Shown here in pieces: positions 45,291 through 56,002 of a stretch of 64,000 bases of DNA. Position 1 is the first letter of the stretch, and each line of letters opens with the position of its first letter. The notes under the pieces are model-generated. The model saw only the letters and a list, made by a program, of their open reading frames with translations. It had not been told where the DNA came from and ran no database searches. This DNA is from Adiantum capillus-veneris (Eukaryota; Streptophyta; Polypodiopsida; Polypodiales; Pteridaceae). The DNA lies in contig CM043963.1 of the NCBI GenBank assembly GCA_014529385.2, positions 103,520,912 through 103,584,911 on the forward strand, read 5' to 3'. The position numbers were made by a program, and so were the translations under genes.

Positions 45291-46009
45291 TTCATGAATC
45301 ACTAAGCAGACTCAAGACCCAAAACAATTTCCAATGAATATCAAAATTGACATTCTAAGGCTATGTAAGGTAGTATCCCCAATCTTCATACATACATTGT
45401 GAAAGATATGAATGTTAGCATATTGCCATGATGGACAGTTATAGCATAAAAATCTTGCGTTATGATAATCTAATGTCAATACTCAGGGAAGAGACCTCGA
45501 TTGGTCATGGAGATGCATTGGAGTGTGAATAAAAATGCACTAAACCTACAAAATAAGATGCACAAGAGAAATCACAAACAAACAATCCACAATTAGTCTT
45601 GTCAAGCATACAGTCAATCCTCACACCAACTAATCACTTGATGTTGTCTCACCTAAATGAGATTTAAAGGCTTCAAACTCCAAGACATTATAGGAAGGGC
45701 TATCAAAATATCTCTATATCCTGAAAACTTGATTTTGGGAGGTACATGAATCAAAATCCATCGTTTCACACTGTCATCAAAAAACAAAAAAAGTCCCTAC
45801 TAATTGCCTAAGAACAACCTCCTACCAAAAGGTAAACATATGAACCTTAAACTATCACTAAAATAGTAGATTAAGGCTCACATAGTGCATACATGAATTG
45901 TTATCAAAGAATTGACAATGAATCAACTCAAGAGAAAGAGAAAGAGGAGAGAAGCACAATGCACTTGTAGACGATTGGAACAACCTCTAAGAAAGAATTC
46001 AGATTGGTG

Positions 46010-46140
46010 GTTGAGCTTGTTATTACGAGGTTATTACCAAACCCAGTTTACTGCGGTAGGTGCACAATGGACATTTAGTCAGAAGTCAAATACAACAACT
46101 ATAAATAGGGGCAATGCATTACATTAGGGCCAAAAACGTC
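46010..46140. repeat. Fragment resembling the CACTA promoter and terminal-repeat block
   Basis: Contains ATTACCAAACCCAGTTTACTGCGG and then ACTATAAATAGGGGCAATGC, the same two features (ATTACCGC-like repeat and TATAAATAGGGG) as the blocks at 25.57-25.65 and 26.2-26.3 kb, here on the plus strand. It may be a scrap of a related CACTA element. Confidence 0.35.
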
Positions 46141-46863
46141 TAAAAAAGGGATGTTTGGTAATCCACGGATTAAGAAATACGCCAATACTCACTTGACACG
46201 TATACAAAAGTATGGCATTCTTGTCTCCTCTAGCTTTAGCTTTTGTGCTCCTACTTTAGCGGAAAAGATCTAAATGTCACTTTCATTTGGCTAAATTGTC
46301 TATACTTGATGGCGTTCATGTTGTTTTTTATGGATAACATCATATTCTAGTCCTGATGTACAAGTGCTCTTTTCTATTTAATAATGTACAATATTAAGCT
46401 AGAAGATATGAAATCTTTCTTTTCAAACAATGATGATGACACCTATTAATGATTAATCCATTTTTTTTAATGTCTACTTTTCACTTACCCTCTACTTTTA
46501 AGCACCACATCAAGAGCTTGTACTCATCATGTGTGAACATAATATCTAATCAACATGGGACCACACCTAAAGACATCCTTTCTCACATTGTTTTGGATCA
46601 ATGAACACATTGTGCAATTGTGGCTTGATTGATCTAGTCACTCTACCCCCACTCGCCCCGTTTCGGCACTGTACCCACATCTTGCACAAAAGGACTCAAT
46701 GAATTTTTCACTCCTCCCCATATCTCACTGGTCCAGCTCTTGCCCACAGTTCGCTTGTCATGTGTGAGCTTGTCACCCTCCTATCATGTTGTTCTAGCTC
46801 TGCGGCCACACCACATAAGAATCTTGAATCACCTTGTTAATTGGATTCCTAAGGTTTTTCTAA

Positions 46864-47491
46864 ATCATGTGCAAAGTGCTCAGAGACTTTGACACTCCCC
46901 ATGTTGCATCATTTTAGCTCATGTCCACACCCCGTGAAGAGGGCATCATAGAGCTTGTCACTCCCCCCTCATCGCGTTGTGAGTGGGATGGAAACACACA
47001 CAACGCCTCTATAATCATCTGACACACACTCTTGGAAGATACACACACACTATGGGGCACCACTCGGATTACACAACCCACCTGGCCGAGATAGGGAACA
47101 CACCGATGGAGAGAGAGGAGAGAGACTATCCATTTGCCCATGCAACATAGAGACACACACACACCCCCACAAAAAAAATCATGTGCAAAGTGCTCAGAGA
47201 CTTTGACACTCCCCATGTTGCATCATTTTAGCTCATGTCCACACCCCGTGAAGAGGGCATCATAGAGCTTGTCACTCCCCCCTCATCGCGTTGTGAGTGG
47301 GATGGAAACACACACAACGCCTCTATAATCATCTGACACACACTCTTGGAAGATACACACACACTATGGGGCACCACTCGGATTACACAACCCACCTGGC
47401 CGAGATAGGGAACACACCGATGGAGAGAGAGGAGAGAGACTATCCATTTTCCCATGCAACATAGAGACACACACACACCCCCACAAAAAAA
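46864..47491. repeat. 314-bp tandem duplication, almost identical
   Basis: Units 46864-47177 and 47178-47491 begin ATCATGTGCAAAGTGCTC. By eye they differ at one position (CCATTTGCCC against CCATTTTCCC). AC-rich stretches close each unit. Long frames on the minus strand are repeated because the DNA is repeated. I see no evidence of coding. Confidence 0.93.
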
Positions 47492-48590
47492 ATCAGCTCA
47501 AACGAGAAATATTTTTTATGTTTAGATACAATTGAGCTTGGGCCAACACCAATGGGGCAAATAGCTCACACAATATGGATGAAATATGCTAGATACAATC
47601 ACAAATTCGAATAGAGGCTTCGCTCACAGGAGAAACTTATACAGCCAAAATAGTAGGAAAAAGTTAGGAATTTGGCAAAATGGACAGCACCATTGCATCC
47701 AGAGCAGGCAAAAACCCTAGTCTACAATATCAAAGTGCTCAAATCGGACTTCGGATGAGCAGTTTATTGCCAAAACAATCTCCAAAAACAGCAAAAATTG
47801 AGTTGCGTCTATTCCTCCTCTTCTCTCCACATTTTGCAGGTCTTTTTCTTAGGTTTTTTGATTTCCACACTTCACTTTATCCCTTGGGCACCTTTCGAAT
47901 TTTGATTGACCTCAAACGGATCCCGAACAGGCCAAAAACTGGCCACGCAGTGTTGAGAGAGAAAGAGAGAGCACAGAAATAGAACCCCAAAGTGTGTAGA
48001 ATACACACATGAGATGATGTATATATAGAGCGGACCTGGGTGCCATATATAGAGAAGCCATATATTGAGTAGCTTCACATATAAGCTCAACATGCAGTGT
48101 GTTTTTGTCACCCTTCTACATCCATTCGCACACCTGGCACTCAACTTTTCTCAATAGTGTATCCCGAGTGAAGTGCCCCCCAGATATAGTTCTCATGATG
48201 ACCTTTTTGCATAATCATTAGAAAAAAACATCCATGTTGTGTCCGTACATATCCAAGTGCAAGTCTTGACCCCATTCGACCTCTTGACGCCACCGGATGC
48301 CACTTGACGCACCTGCTTACCTCATGGCGTCGACACGATCATAGATTTCTCAAGAATTTTTACGCTCTATCAACTTCTCATTATTATAGAAAAACACTAA
48401 TACTGGGTACAATGAAAATTGATATACTATATACACGTTGTCCTTACTGTACACATGTGGGCCCCACGTAACCACCTGGATCTGGAAACTGGGCAATTCT
48501 TTATTCAATGCAACATGCATGCGTATGTACATATGTGCAATCACTTCTTCCAAAAAAACTCTTAACGTAATTTTCCCATCCCCTAGCCTG
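47492..48590. other. No gene seen
   Basis: No conserved coding signal. The minus strand has TATA-like CTATATATGGC near 48036-48050, but nothing downstream supports a promoter call. Confidence 0.35.
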
Positions 48591-48595
48591 CTAGA

Positions 48596-49532
48596 TCATT
48601 CATGATCGGTAGCAGCAAAAAGAGATATGAGACTCGCCGCGTCACAGGTCTCCTCATCCCTCACATACATTACTTGTTCTACAGACAACTCATCTTGCTC
48701 CATCATCATCAACCTAGCATGATATAATTTAAGCTGAAATCCATTTACCCTTGACTTATGTAGAATCCCATCCAGGTTAGCCAGCTGATATATACCATTC
48801 GGAAAACACTCCACACTTATACCTTGAAAGGGCCTTCCCACTTAACTTGAAACTTCTTTTGAAATGTCTTGTCTAGCTTACTGTTGTAGCACAACACGAA
48901 GTCATGTTTCTTGATAACCTTACTTTTGACCTTTTCATTTGTCTTTTCTAAAGCCTTATCTTGCATATGTCCATAATGTTTCAATGGGCTCATCCTCTCC
49001 AGCTGAACCTCTTGTAACTGTAAGAGCCTCTCTTTGAATGCATCATTGGACTACCCAAGAAACTTCTCTAGCATCTTGACCACAGGCAACTCTACTTCCA
49101 TAGGCAATAGTGCTTCCTTTCCATATACCAAATGAAATGGAGTAAACTCTGTACATGTCTTCACCGAAGTACGGTAAGCCCATAATGCACTAGGCAATTC
49201 CAAATCCCAATTTTTTCCTTGGTGCTCTGTCACTTTCGAAATAATTTGTACCAACTCACCATTGAATCTTTCATTTAAGCCATTACATTGTGGACAGTAA
49301 AGAGTGGTATGCTGGTGTCTAATCTTCATCTTCACGCATAAAAAGTCTAATAGTTTAGCTCTAAATCGTGGCCCCTTGTCCAAAAGTAGCTCTAGTGGCA
49401 CCCCAAACTTGCAACATATTTCATTGTACACAAATTTTGCCACATCCTTTGCAGTAATTTGTTTTACTGCTATAGCCTCTGCCCATCTAGAGAGCTAGTC
49501 CACTGCAATCAAAATATAGCTTTTGCCCCTGC
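48596..49532 (-). pseudogene. Gypsy integrase fragment
   Basis: From about 49525 the minus strand reads a core start with its first Asp just before a stop (LSRWAEAIAVKQI follows). 49443-49051 is open: second Asp in LLLDKGPRFR, Glu in NGLNERFN, then LPSALWAYRTSVKT and FHLVYGKEALLP. The C-terminal GPY/F-like region lies at 48860-48596 (GRPFQGISVECFPNGIYQL). The 5' side is cut at about 49532, where the CACTA ends begin. Probably the tail of a minus-strand gypsy element whose RT part is elsewhere. Confidence 0.8.
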
Positions 49533-49547
49533 TTGTGTTAGTAACGG

Positions 49548-49750
49548 CACTATAAGAGATTGTGTGCTCTTGTGACGCTTTTAGCGACGGAAATATATTG
49601 GGTTTTTATAACCCTTGACGTCGCTAACAGCGTCGATACGGGAACGGCACTATAAGAGATTGTGTGCTCTTGTGACGCTTTTAGCGACGGAAATATATTG
49701 GGTTTTTATAACCCCTGACGTTGCTAACAGCGTCGATACGGGAACGTCAC
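49548..49750. repeat. Three CACTA ends at exact 100-bp spacing
   Basis: CACTATAA starts at 49548, 49648 and 49748. The first two 100-bp units are nearly identical (each ends AACAGCGTCGATACGGGAACG). The third start leads into the element body. Confidence 0.92.
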
Positions 49751-50557
49751 TATAATCGTTGTTATATAGCGACACCTATAGCGATGATTATAGTGACATT
49801 TGCAGGCTATCTATAGCGACGTTTATAGCGATGCTGCAGAGCCTTATATAGCAACATTCATAGAGACGCCCAAGAGGAAAAAAATTTGGTGGCAGGGCAT
49901 TCAACCATCAACCATATTGAATGTTTGATTAATTGATTCCCCTTTGAAAAAAAGTTCAAAGGTAGATATAGACCCAAAATAGTCACCCACAAGACAATAT
50001 ACCCATTAACTCCATCATCCATAGTACGTATTGTTTGCAAAATAAAGATACAAAATTGACAAGCGTGAATTAATGAAAGTAAATCAATGACAATTATACA
50101 CATAGGCAAAATCACTTGATTGTTAAACTTTGCAACTGTAATAGTTACAAACCATTGTCATTATTGAAAAAATATACATGGTTTTCAAAAAGACGTATAA
50201 AAGTCGTCTCATGATATATAAGCTATGACAAAAAGAAACTAATGCTATCTAGCTACGGCTAAATTGACGTCGTCTAATCAGACATCTCATCGCGTCCAAG
50301 CAACGTATCTGTCGAATTTTGCACACAAAAAAAAGACAGCTTTTTGTAAGTATAAACATATAGCGACGTTTATAGAACAATACAACAAATAGAAAAGAGT
50401 AAACCCTAATATTAACCATGCCGCCACGAGAACTCAGAATGTCCATCAGGGCATTTAAGCCCTTCCTGCCTGTGTACTCGCGCTCGTACGGTGTGGAATC
50501 ACGTCCTGTCATCATCGACCATTGTCAAAACATACAAAGAATCCATTATGTTAGAAT

Positions 50558-51564
50558 TTAAAAACCCATAAATCCTACACTATCAAACATAGAGAGCAAT
50601 GCAAAAACACTTACAAAATCGGCCTCAACTAATGCCCACCCGCCGCTCCCCAAGTGGTGCGAGCTCCCTGCCTCTACTCGCGCTCTGGCTGCCTCCTTTT
50701 GTTGCTTCCACTTGTCGGGATTCTTGCGCCTGCTTTCTTCGCATTCTTCCAATTCTCTTTGGCCAACCAATCTGGTCTATTCTACCCATGCTTGATTGCT
50801 TTTTGCACTTCGGAACGCCTGTGCTTGTAGTATTCGCACATTCGAACCTTCATCACATCTTCATTGAAGTGCTCATCCCGTGTTGGAACGGGAAACTTGT
50901 CATAAAGAATGTTGAAGAATCTATCTTTTAAATCATTTGGTACTTCACTCCAGTTGTTTAGTATGTAGTGTCTTAACACCTGAGAGCAAAGACCACGCAT
51001 GCGCGAAATCACCTTCTTGCCTTCATCATCCAAGATGATGCCGCCGTTGAAGTCGACAGAGTAAGGCAATCCCCCTCGCCGCTGACACGTGAACTTGGGT
51101 GTCCCGACAAGAGTCTCTAGCGGCATGTCGACGGGGGCACGGACATCAGGTGTCTCCAGTGGCGTCTGAGCCCCGAAGCGAGGAGTGTCCACTGGAGTGA
51201 CTCTTGGAGGAGTAGCTAGTGGTGTGTAGCTGTTAGGAACAATAGTCAGCCGTGCAAAACCTGTTGTCGATGGCGATGCCGTGGCTGGTGTCGGGGAGGT
51301 CAAAGAAGAGGAGGGAGCCTTCTCGAACATGAGGCGGTGTCGAACCATCGGCGGCGGCATCCCCACAACAACCGCCACTGCCACCACTAGAGCGTCGGTG
51401 CCTACACGAGTGTGAAGATCGTCTCGTCGACACCGAAGCTTCGGAGCGCGCTGAATTATCCGAAACAGAGGGAGATGCGGATGGAGTAGGAACGCGAGAT
51501 GGCTAGGGTGACAAAGAAGAAAGAAACTCCTCATCATCCATACCTTCATTAAACACACGAACAT
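50558..51564 (-). pseudogene. CACTA Transposase_24-like protein
   Basis: 51564-50782 and, after a stop and short gap, 50770-50558. The N-terminus is Pro/Thr-rich. The conserved part reads HYILNNWSEVPNDLKDRFFN and ILYDKFPVP, then YYKHRRSEVQKA and NPDKWKQQKEAARARVEAGS. This follows the layout of the Ptta/En-Spm plant transposase family found as a second protein in CACTA elements. It may bind terminal repeats. Stop codon between the two parts. Confidence 0.65.
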
Positions 51565-51747
51565 TTAAACTTAATATTGAATGAATGGAGTAGAAAACAT
51601 GGACAAGTAGATATATAGATAGAGAGAGAGAGAGAGAGAGAGAAGGAGGTGCTCGTCGTCCCTGCTTGTGAGAACATACCTAGAGCATACGTACCTGAAG
51701 TGGACGCAAAGACCATTAAATACAATGACACAATGACGTAATGGCGT

Positions 51748-52153
51748 GTTCTTCTTCTATTCAACTTGAGTGATGGAAGAGGCAAGTCGATAACTCAGAA
51801 TTTTCAATCAAAAGAGAGAGAGAGAGAGAGAGAGAGAGCGCACACAATCAAATCTTGCAGTCGAAAAACCAAGTGGTGGCCATGGATTGCCCAGGATGTG
51901 AGTGCAAAATCAAAAGAGCGTTATACAACATGGAAGGTACTTAGAGGGCCAGAGTTTTTACAAAACGGAGCAAAATTGTTCAAAACGGAGAATCGTACAA
52001 GAATCCGAACTATCTCTTTCTTTTTTGACGTAGAACTTGAAGGTGCTTGTAGCTTTGGAATGTTCAAAGGCTAGCAGCAACCGAACGCGTTCCTCTTCTA
52101 TTCAACTTGAGTGATGGAAGAGGCAAGTCGATAACTCAGAATTTTCAATCGAA

Positions 52154-52203
<50 letters not shown>

Positions 52204-52358
52204 CACAATCAAATCTTGCAATCGAAAAACCAGGTGGTGGAGCTGCATGTGGCCATGGATTGCCCAGGATGTGAGCACAAAATCAAAAGAGCGTTATACG
52301 ACATGGAAGGTACTTAGAGAGCCAGAGTTTTTACAACACGGAGCAAAATTGGTTAAAT
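51748..52358 (+). pseudogene. Captured HMA-domain (HIPP-like) exon, tandemly duplicated
   Basis: Two copies of a ~340-bp unit, starting TTCTTCTATTCAACTTGAG near 51748 and in similar form near 52090. Copy 2 reads VVELHVAMDCPGCEHKIKRA then LYDME, a heavy-metal-associated fold start with the metal-binding M-x-C-x-x-C as MDCPGC. The coding stops at 52309 exactly before GTACTT, a plausible splice donor. Copy 1 (ending 51936) has the same donor but lacks nine bases encoding ELH. HIPP and ATX1-type genes share such first exons (family knowledge). The remaining gene is absent. An (AG)n tract lies before each exon. It sits antisense to the CACTA transposase. Confidence 0.7.
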
Positions 52359-52745
52359 ACAATATTTATGGCTTTAAGAGATCTCTCTCGCATCCTCTCA
52401 TAGCTCAACATAAATTCCTATATCTATATAGAGATCTCCGTTTAAACAGATGTCCTCTGTTTCATTTTGTAGATCCTCTGCATGCACCCCATAGAGAGTG
52501 GCAGCTTGATGTTCGTCTGGCACCACCTCAACGGCTTCTGACTGAGAATCTTCTCCGATCTCCTCCATTGATGCCGCTGTGATTGACACATGGTAGCCTT
52601 CATTCATCCGTGCACTACAAGGGGCTATCTCTATGACGTACCACCAATTTGATGGACTTTGTAGGATGAAATATCACCTACCAGAGCCACATAACTTACA
52701 TGAGAGCTTCCAAGCACTTTAATTCTAAAATGGGATGTTAACTAT

Positions 52746-53438
52746 TTACATACTTACTTGTTCACAATGCTCGGGTAGTACAAAAGTTTCTCTTAGGTCA
52801 GTCCATTTCTTAGTTGAATCCACCTCAAGAAAACCAGTCTCTCCTCTACGCACAGTAGCGTTGTGACCCTCCATGATTATCTTGAACCATTGCACGTTGA
52901 ACAAGTCAACAAAAAATCCTTTATAATCGATCCTCAAAATCTCTTGTAGCGTGCCGAAGTAAGTGAGTTCTGCCACCACAGGATCTGCATCAGAGAACCG
53001 TCGTCGACTAGACTGTTCAAATTTTTTCATGATTCCACAATCTTGAGTAAAACGATTTTTTTCAATCCGTTCCACCCTAAAATATCAACCTTTACACCAT
53101 GCTGTTGTGTATGAATTATACTACAACCAACAAAGATTATGAGTGGCCGTTCAAACATCTAGAAAGTCACTAGTTGTACATTGCAAACTTACCTTGGTCG
53201 CGCAACCCCGAGAGTACTCCCACTCTTCCTCAGTCACTTCTTCACCGCACTGTTGTGTGCTTTTCAATTGGTTGTGCAACCATCTTAAGCTCATGAATGC
53301 TGGTAGGCTATCCAAACCCGTCGGATAGTGCATCGGTGGTTGTCTTCCCCGTCTCCACTTGATTTGTGCCGTTTGTCGCTCTTGGTTTGCATCCTCATAT
53401 TGTGAAATCCACTTTTGCATCACTGGATTGTGAAGCAT
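52746..53438 (-). pseudogene. CACTA TNP2-like transposase, C-terminal exons
   Basis: 53438-53151 (MQKWISQYEDANQERQTAQI, then EEEWEYSRG) and 53075-52746 (AELTYFGTLQEILRIDYKGF, then LFNVQWF), the latter a DUF4216-like module. Splice-like junctions separate the frames. They correspond one for one with exons 2 and 3 of the CACTA transposase half at 26.7-27.6 kb. Confidence 0.7.
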
Positions 53439-53459
53439 GCAAAATCAGTTGATTTTAGT

Positions 53460-54659
53460 CACTAGATCTTCCATCATCTTCTTCTCAACACCGAAATTTC
53501 ACATGACAATCCCAGATATGCGCTCATCATCTATGGTTCGCCATAGCGTGTCCCGGGATGTATCGAATCCGTCTAGCCACTCTCCAATGTACACTAGGGA
53601 CTTTGATACTAGCCAACCTCTACCATGCTACCCTTCGGACGTGCCTTATGATGCACATATCCCTTGAGCGTTTTCATGAAACTTTCTAATAAGAACATCC
53701 ATATGGAATGTACTGTGCCAGCTATTTCCACCTCATCAACTATGTGAACAAGAAGATGCACATGAATGGTTAGCATGGTAGTACGAAAATGTTTCTCAAA
53801 CATGCACACAACCTCTGCAGCGTTTAGTTTGGCGAATGGTACGTTGATCTCCTTTTGTGAGATCCATTGCACCAACTTCGCAAGTTTGTAGATTGTGTTA
53901 CAGACATCAAGAGACAAACATCCCTCAATGGAAACTGGTAAAATAAACTGCAAAACATGTGCATCAATGATATTAAAGTCCACACACGAATTTGTTACAC
54001 AATTCCCACTATGATATATTCCACTATGAACATACGTGACACATTTTATGCCAGTCATGTGACTTCAAACCGGTAAGCTTTCCTTCGTCAATAAAACACG
54101 TTTGGAGCAAGTGCATTACGTCAGTGGGGGTCCGCAAAGATTGAATGGTCTCTTTTACTTTGCGTTCTTGGGCTCCTGTGAAAATCCATGGTGCTTTAGG
54201 GAGTTTTATCGATCCATCGGACACTGTTTGCGGCCAATATTGCTCCATACGATCCACATTTCTAAGGTCAACTCTGGCTTCCAAAGTATCTTTCTTGTCG
54301 GTCAGATGGTCCCATAGTAGATTACCCACATTCTTGAATATGTGCATTAGATCGAGCAAGTGCAGATTGATCATGAGTTGGGGCCAGTATGGTAACTCGT
54401 ACCATAGAGATAATCTCTTCATTCCTGGGGGCAATCCATCATCACACATCTCCTTCTGCTCTAACCATGCTTGTGCAGACATCCTCGGTGGCTCTCTTTC
54501 CAAAAAGCCATCGTGTAACACATGATTCTCTGGAAGATACGCTTGATGACCTTCGTAGATTTGCTTCTTCAATGAGGGCACCCTACATGCATTCAGTCTA
54601 GGTCCACATGTGACACATGCTCTGTATCTGCTTGTTTGAAGCCCTGCATGTATACACAT
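53460..54659 (-). pseudogene. CACTA TNP2-like transposase, Transposase_21 and DUF4218
   Basis: 54659-54024: a Cys pair region (CVTCGPRLNACR), then LHLLDLMHIFKNVGNLLWDH, the Transposase_21 hallmark (L-D-x-M-H-x-x-K-N). 54058-53609: DUF4218-like HVHLLVHIVDEVEIAG and SIWMFLLESFMKTLKGYV. A frameshift near 53615 is followed by GWLVSKSLVYIGEWLDGFDT. The N-terminal part before the Cys pair is not present, and the sequence upstream of 54660 looks intronic or foreign. The protein would bind and cut element ends. Not functional as it stands. Confidence 0.8.
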
Positions 54660-54720
54660 GATAATAGATCATCTTGAGAAAAACCAAGATTTACAGTGTC
54701 TGAGTGAGGAGTGTAAATAG

Positions 54721-56002
54721 ATCACCTGAGCACTAAGTTGCATTATTCGTTATTCGGGAGACGGATAATACGCGAATAATGGGCGTATTATTCGTTTATT
54801 TAAATTATACGGCCGTATTATACGGTGCCACATCAGCATGCACGGCCAAACGTATAACTTCTTAGTTTTTCGAACGAAATTATTTTCAATCTAAAATAAT
54901 AACGATCGAAAAAAATATCGGCCGAAAAAAAGAACGATAGAATATATCAGTATATAAAGCAACACGCGACATACAATTTTCACACCATCATTCACAAAGT
55001 TAGTGTTTTCCATGTGAGTATTCTCACCAAACAAATAAAAGAATAATATGTAAAAAAATAAAACAATTTGAATTAGATAAAAATTGAAATTCAATGGATT
55101 TTAAGTTTTGTGTTTTAAATTTATAAATTTGTTTTGAATAAATTAGTAAATAGTTGAAAGTTTGTATTTTGTAAGGAGTTTAATCTCTTACCTGATACAA
55201 AATGTAATTATAAGAATCACTTGTCAATGTCTTCAATTAATTGACACTTGAAAGTGACTAATTAAAAAAATTAGGATATTAGCGTTGTGTGTAGAGTGTA
55301 CTCTCACATGAGATAATTAGTTTAAAAATATAATTACATAAAAATTAATATATGTAATTTAAAGGTCAATTTTGATGTGTAGAGATTTTCTCTCACTTCA
55401 AAATGAATATAATGAGACAAAATTATATTTTTACGTCTTGTGTAGAGCTATTCACACTGCTATGCTCTCACTAGAGTAAAAGTTTAGGAAAAACATATCC
55501 AAAAATATTGATATTATCTTATCTTTATTTGGACTGTAAAATCTATCGTACTGTGTGAGAGCATACACATGCTCGCATTGTAGATAGATAATCGCTTAAA
55601 AATCTATGGTAAAGTGTAAGAACTTTTTGTTCGCACTTTACATAGATACGATAATTATCAAGTATTTTAAGTGATTATCGTTTTGACATTTAAAAATGTC
55701 ACTTATAGCTCTTGTAGGTATAACAATTCATAATGATAATCATTTTAATACTTGATTTAATTGTAATTATTAATTATCGTAATGTGTTAAAGCTACAAGC
55801 TTGCACTTTAGATAAATCGATGCAATTTATATATAATCCAATGGTATTGTTTTTTATTATTTTATTTTTGTTCAATCATTGTTTTTAATTATTTTAATTT
55901 TGTTCAATCATTGTTAGTTAAATTAATTTAATGTTTAAATTGATTTTGATTATGAAAATGATCACTGAATTTATTTTCACTAGCAGATTACTTTTGTGCA
56001 TC
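54721..56002 (+). repeat. hAT 5' region with AT-rich palindromes
   Basis: 54738-54830 is dense in TATTCG/CGAATA and CCGTATAATACGG-type palindromes. From 55280 to 55830 about six stem-loop-like units follow at 60-170 bp spacing (for example GTGTAGAG...CTCTCAC at 55374-55400, AAAGTGTAAGAAC...GTTCGCACTTT at 55611-55645, and one ending GCACTTTAGATAAATCG). No coding. It probably forms the left end and promoter of the hAT element, but exact terminal repeats and an 8-bp duplication were not found. Confidence 0.45.

Larger units (their letters stand above)
49548..54720 (-). mobile_element. Second CACTA element, right end not found
   Basis: Left end CACTATAAGAGATTG at 49548. Subterminal TAGCGACG/ATAGCGAT repeats run to about 49870, with one more near 50358. 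Inside lie a Transposase_24-like ORF, a captured HMA exon pair and a TNP2-like transposase on the minus strand. The sequence changes to AT-rich hAT-like DNA near 54720, before the N-terminal half of the transposase or a right terminus, so the element is truncated there. Confidence 0.75.

Noticed and set aside
46914-47476. Duplicated minus-strand protein frames
   Set aside because: They repeat because the DNA is a 314-bp tandem duplication. AC-rich composition explains the open frames, and no domain or homologous motif is visible.
48350-48553. Small minus-strand ORF next to the integrase fragment
   Set aside because: No motif, Kozak-like context or conserved neighbour. Within chance expectation.
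51766-52074. Plus-strand frame starting MSDGRGK over the HMA region
   Set aside because: It reads the captured HMA exon in the wrong frame. The HMA motif is in another frame.
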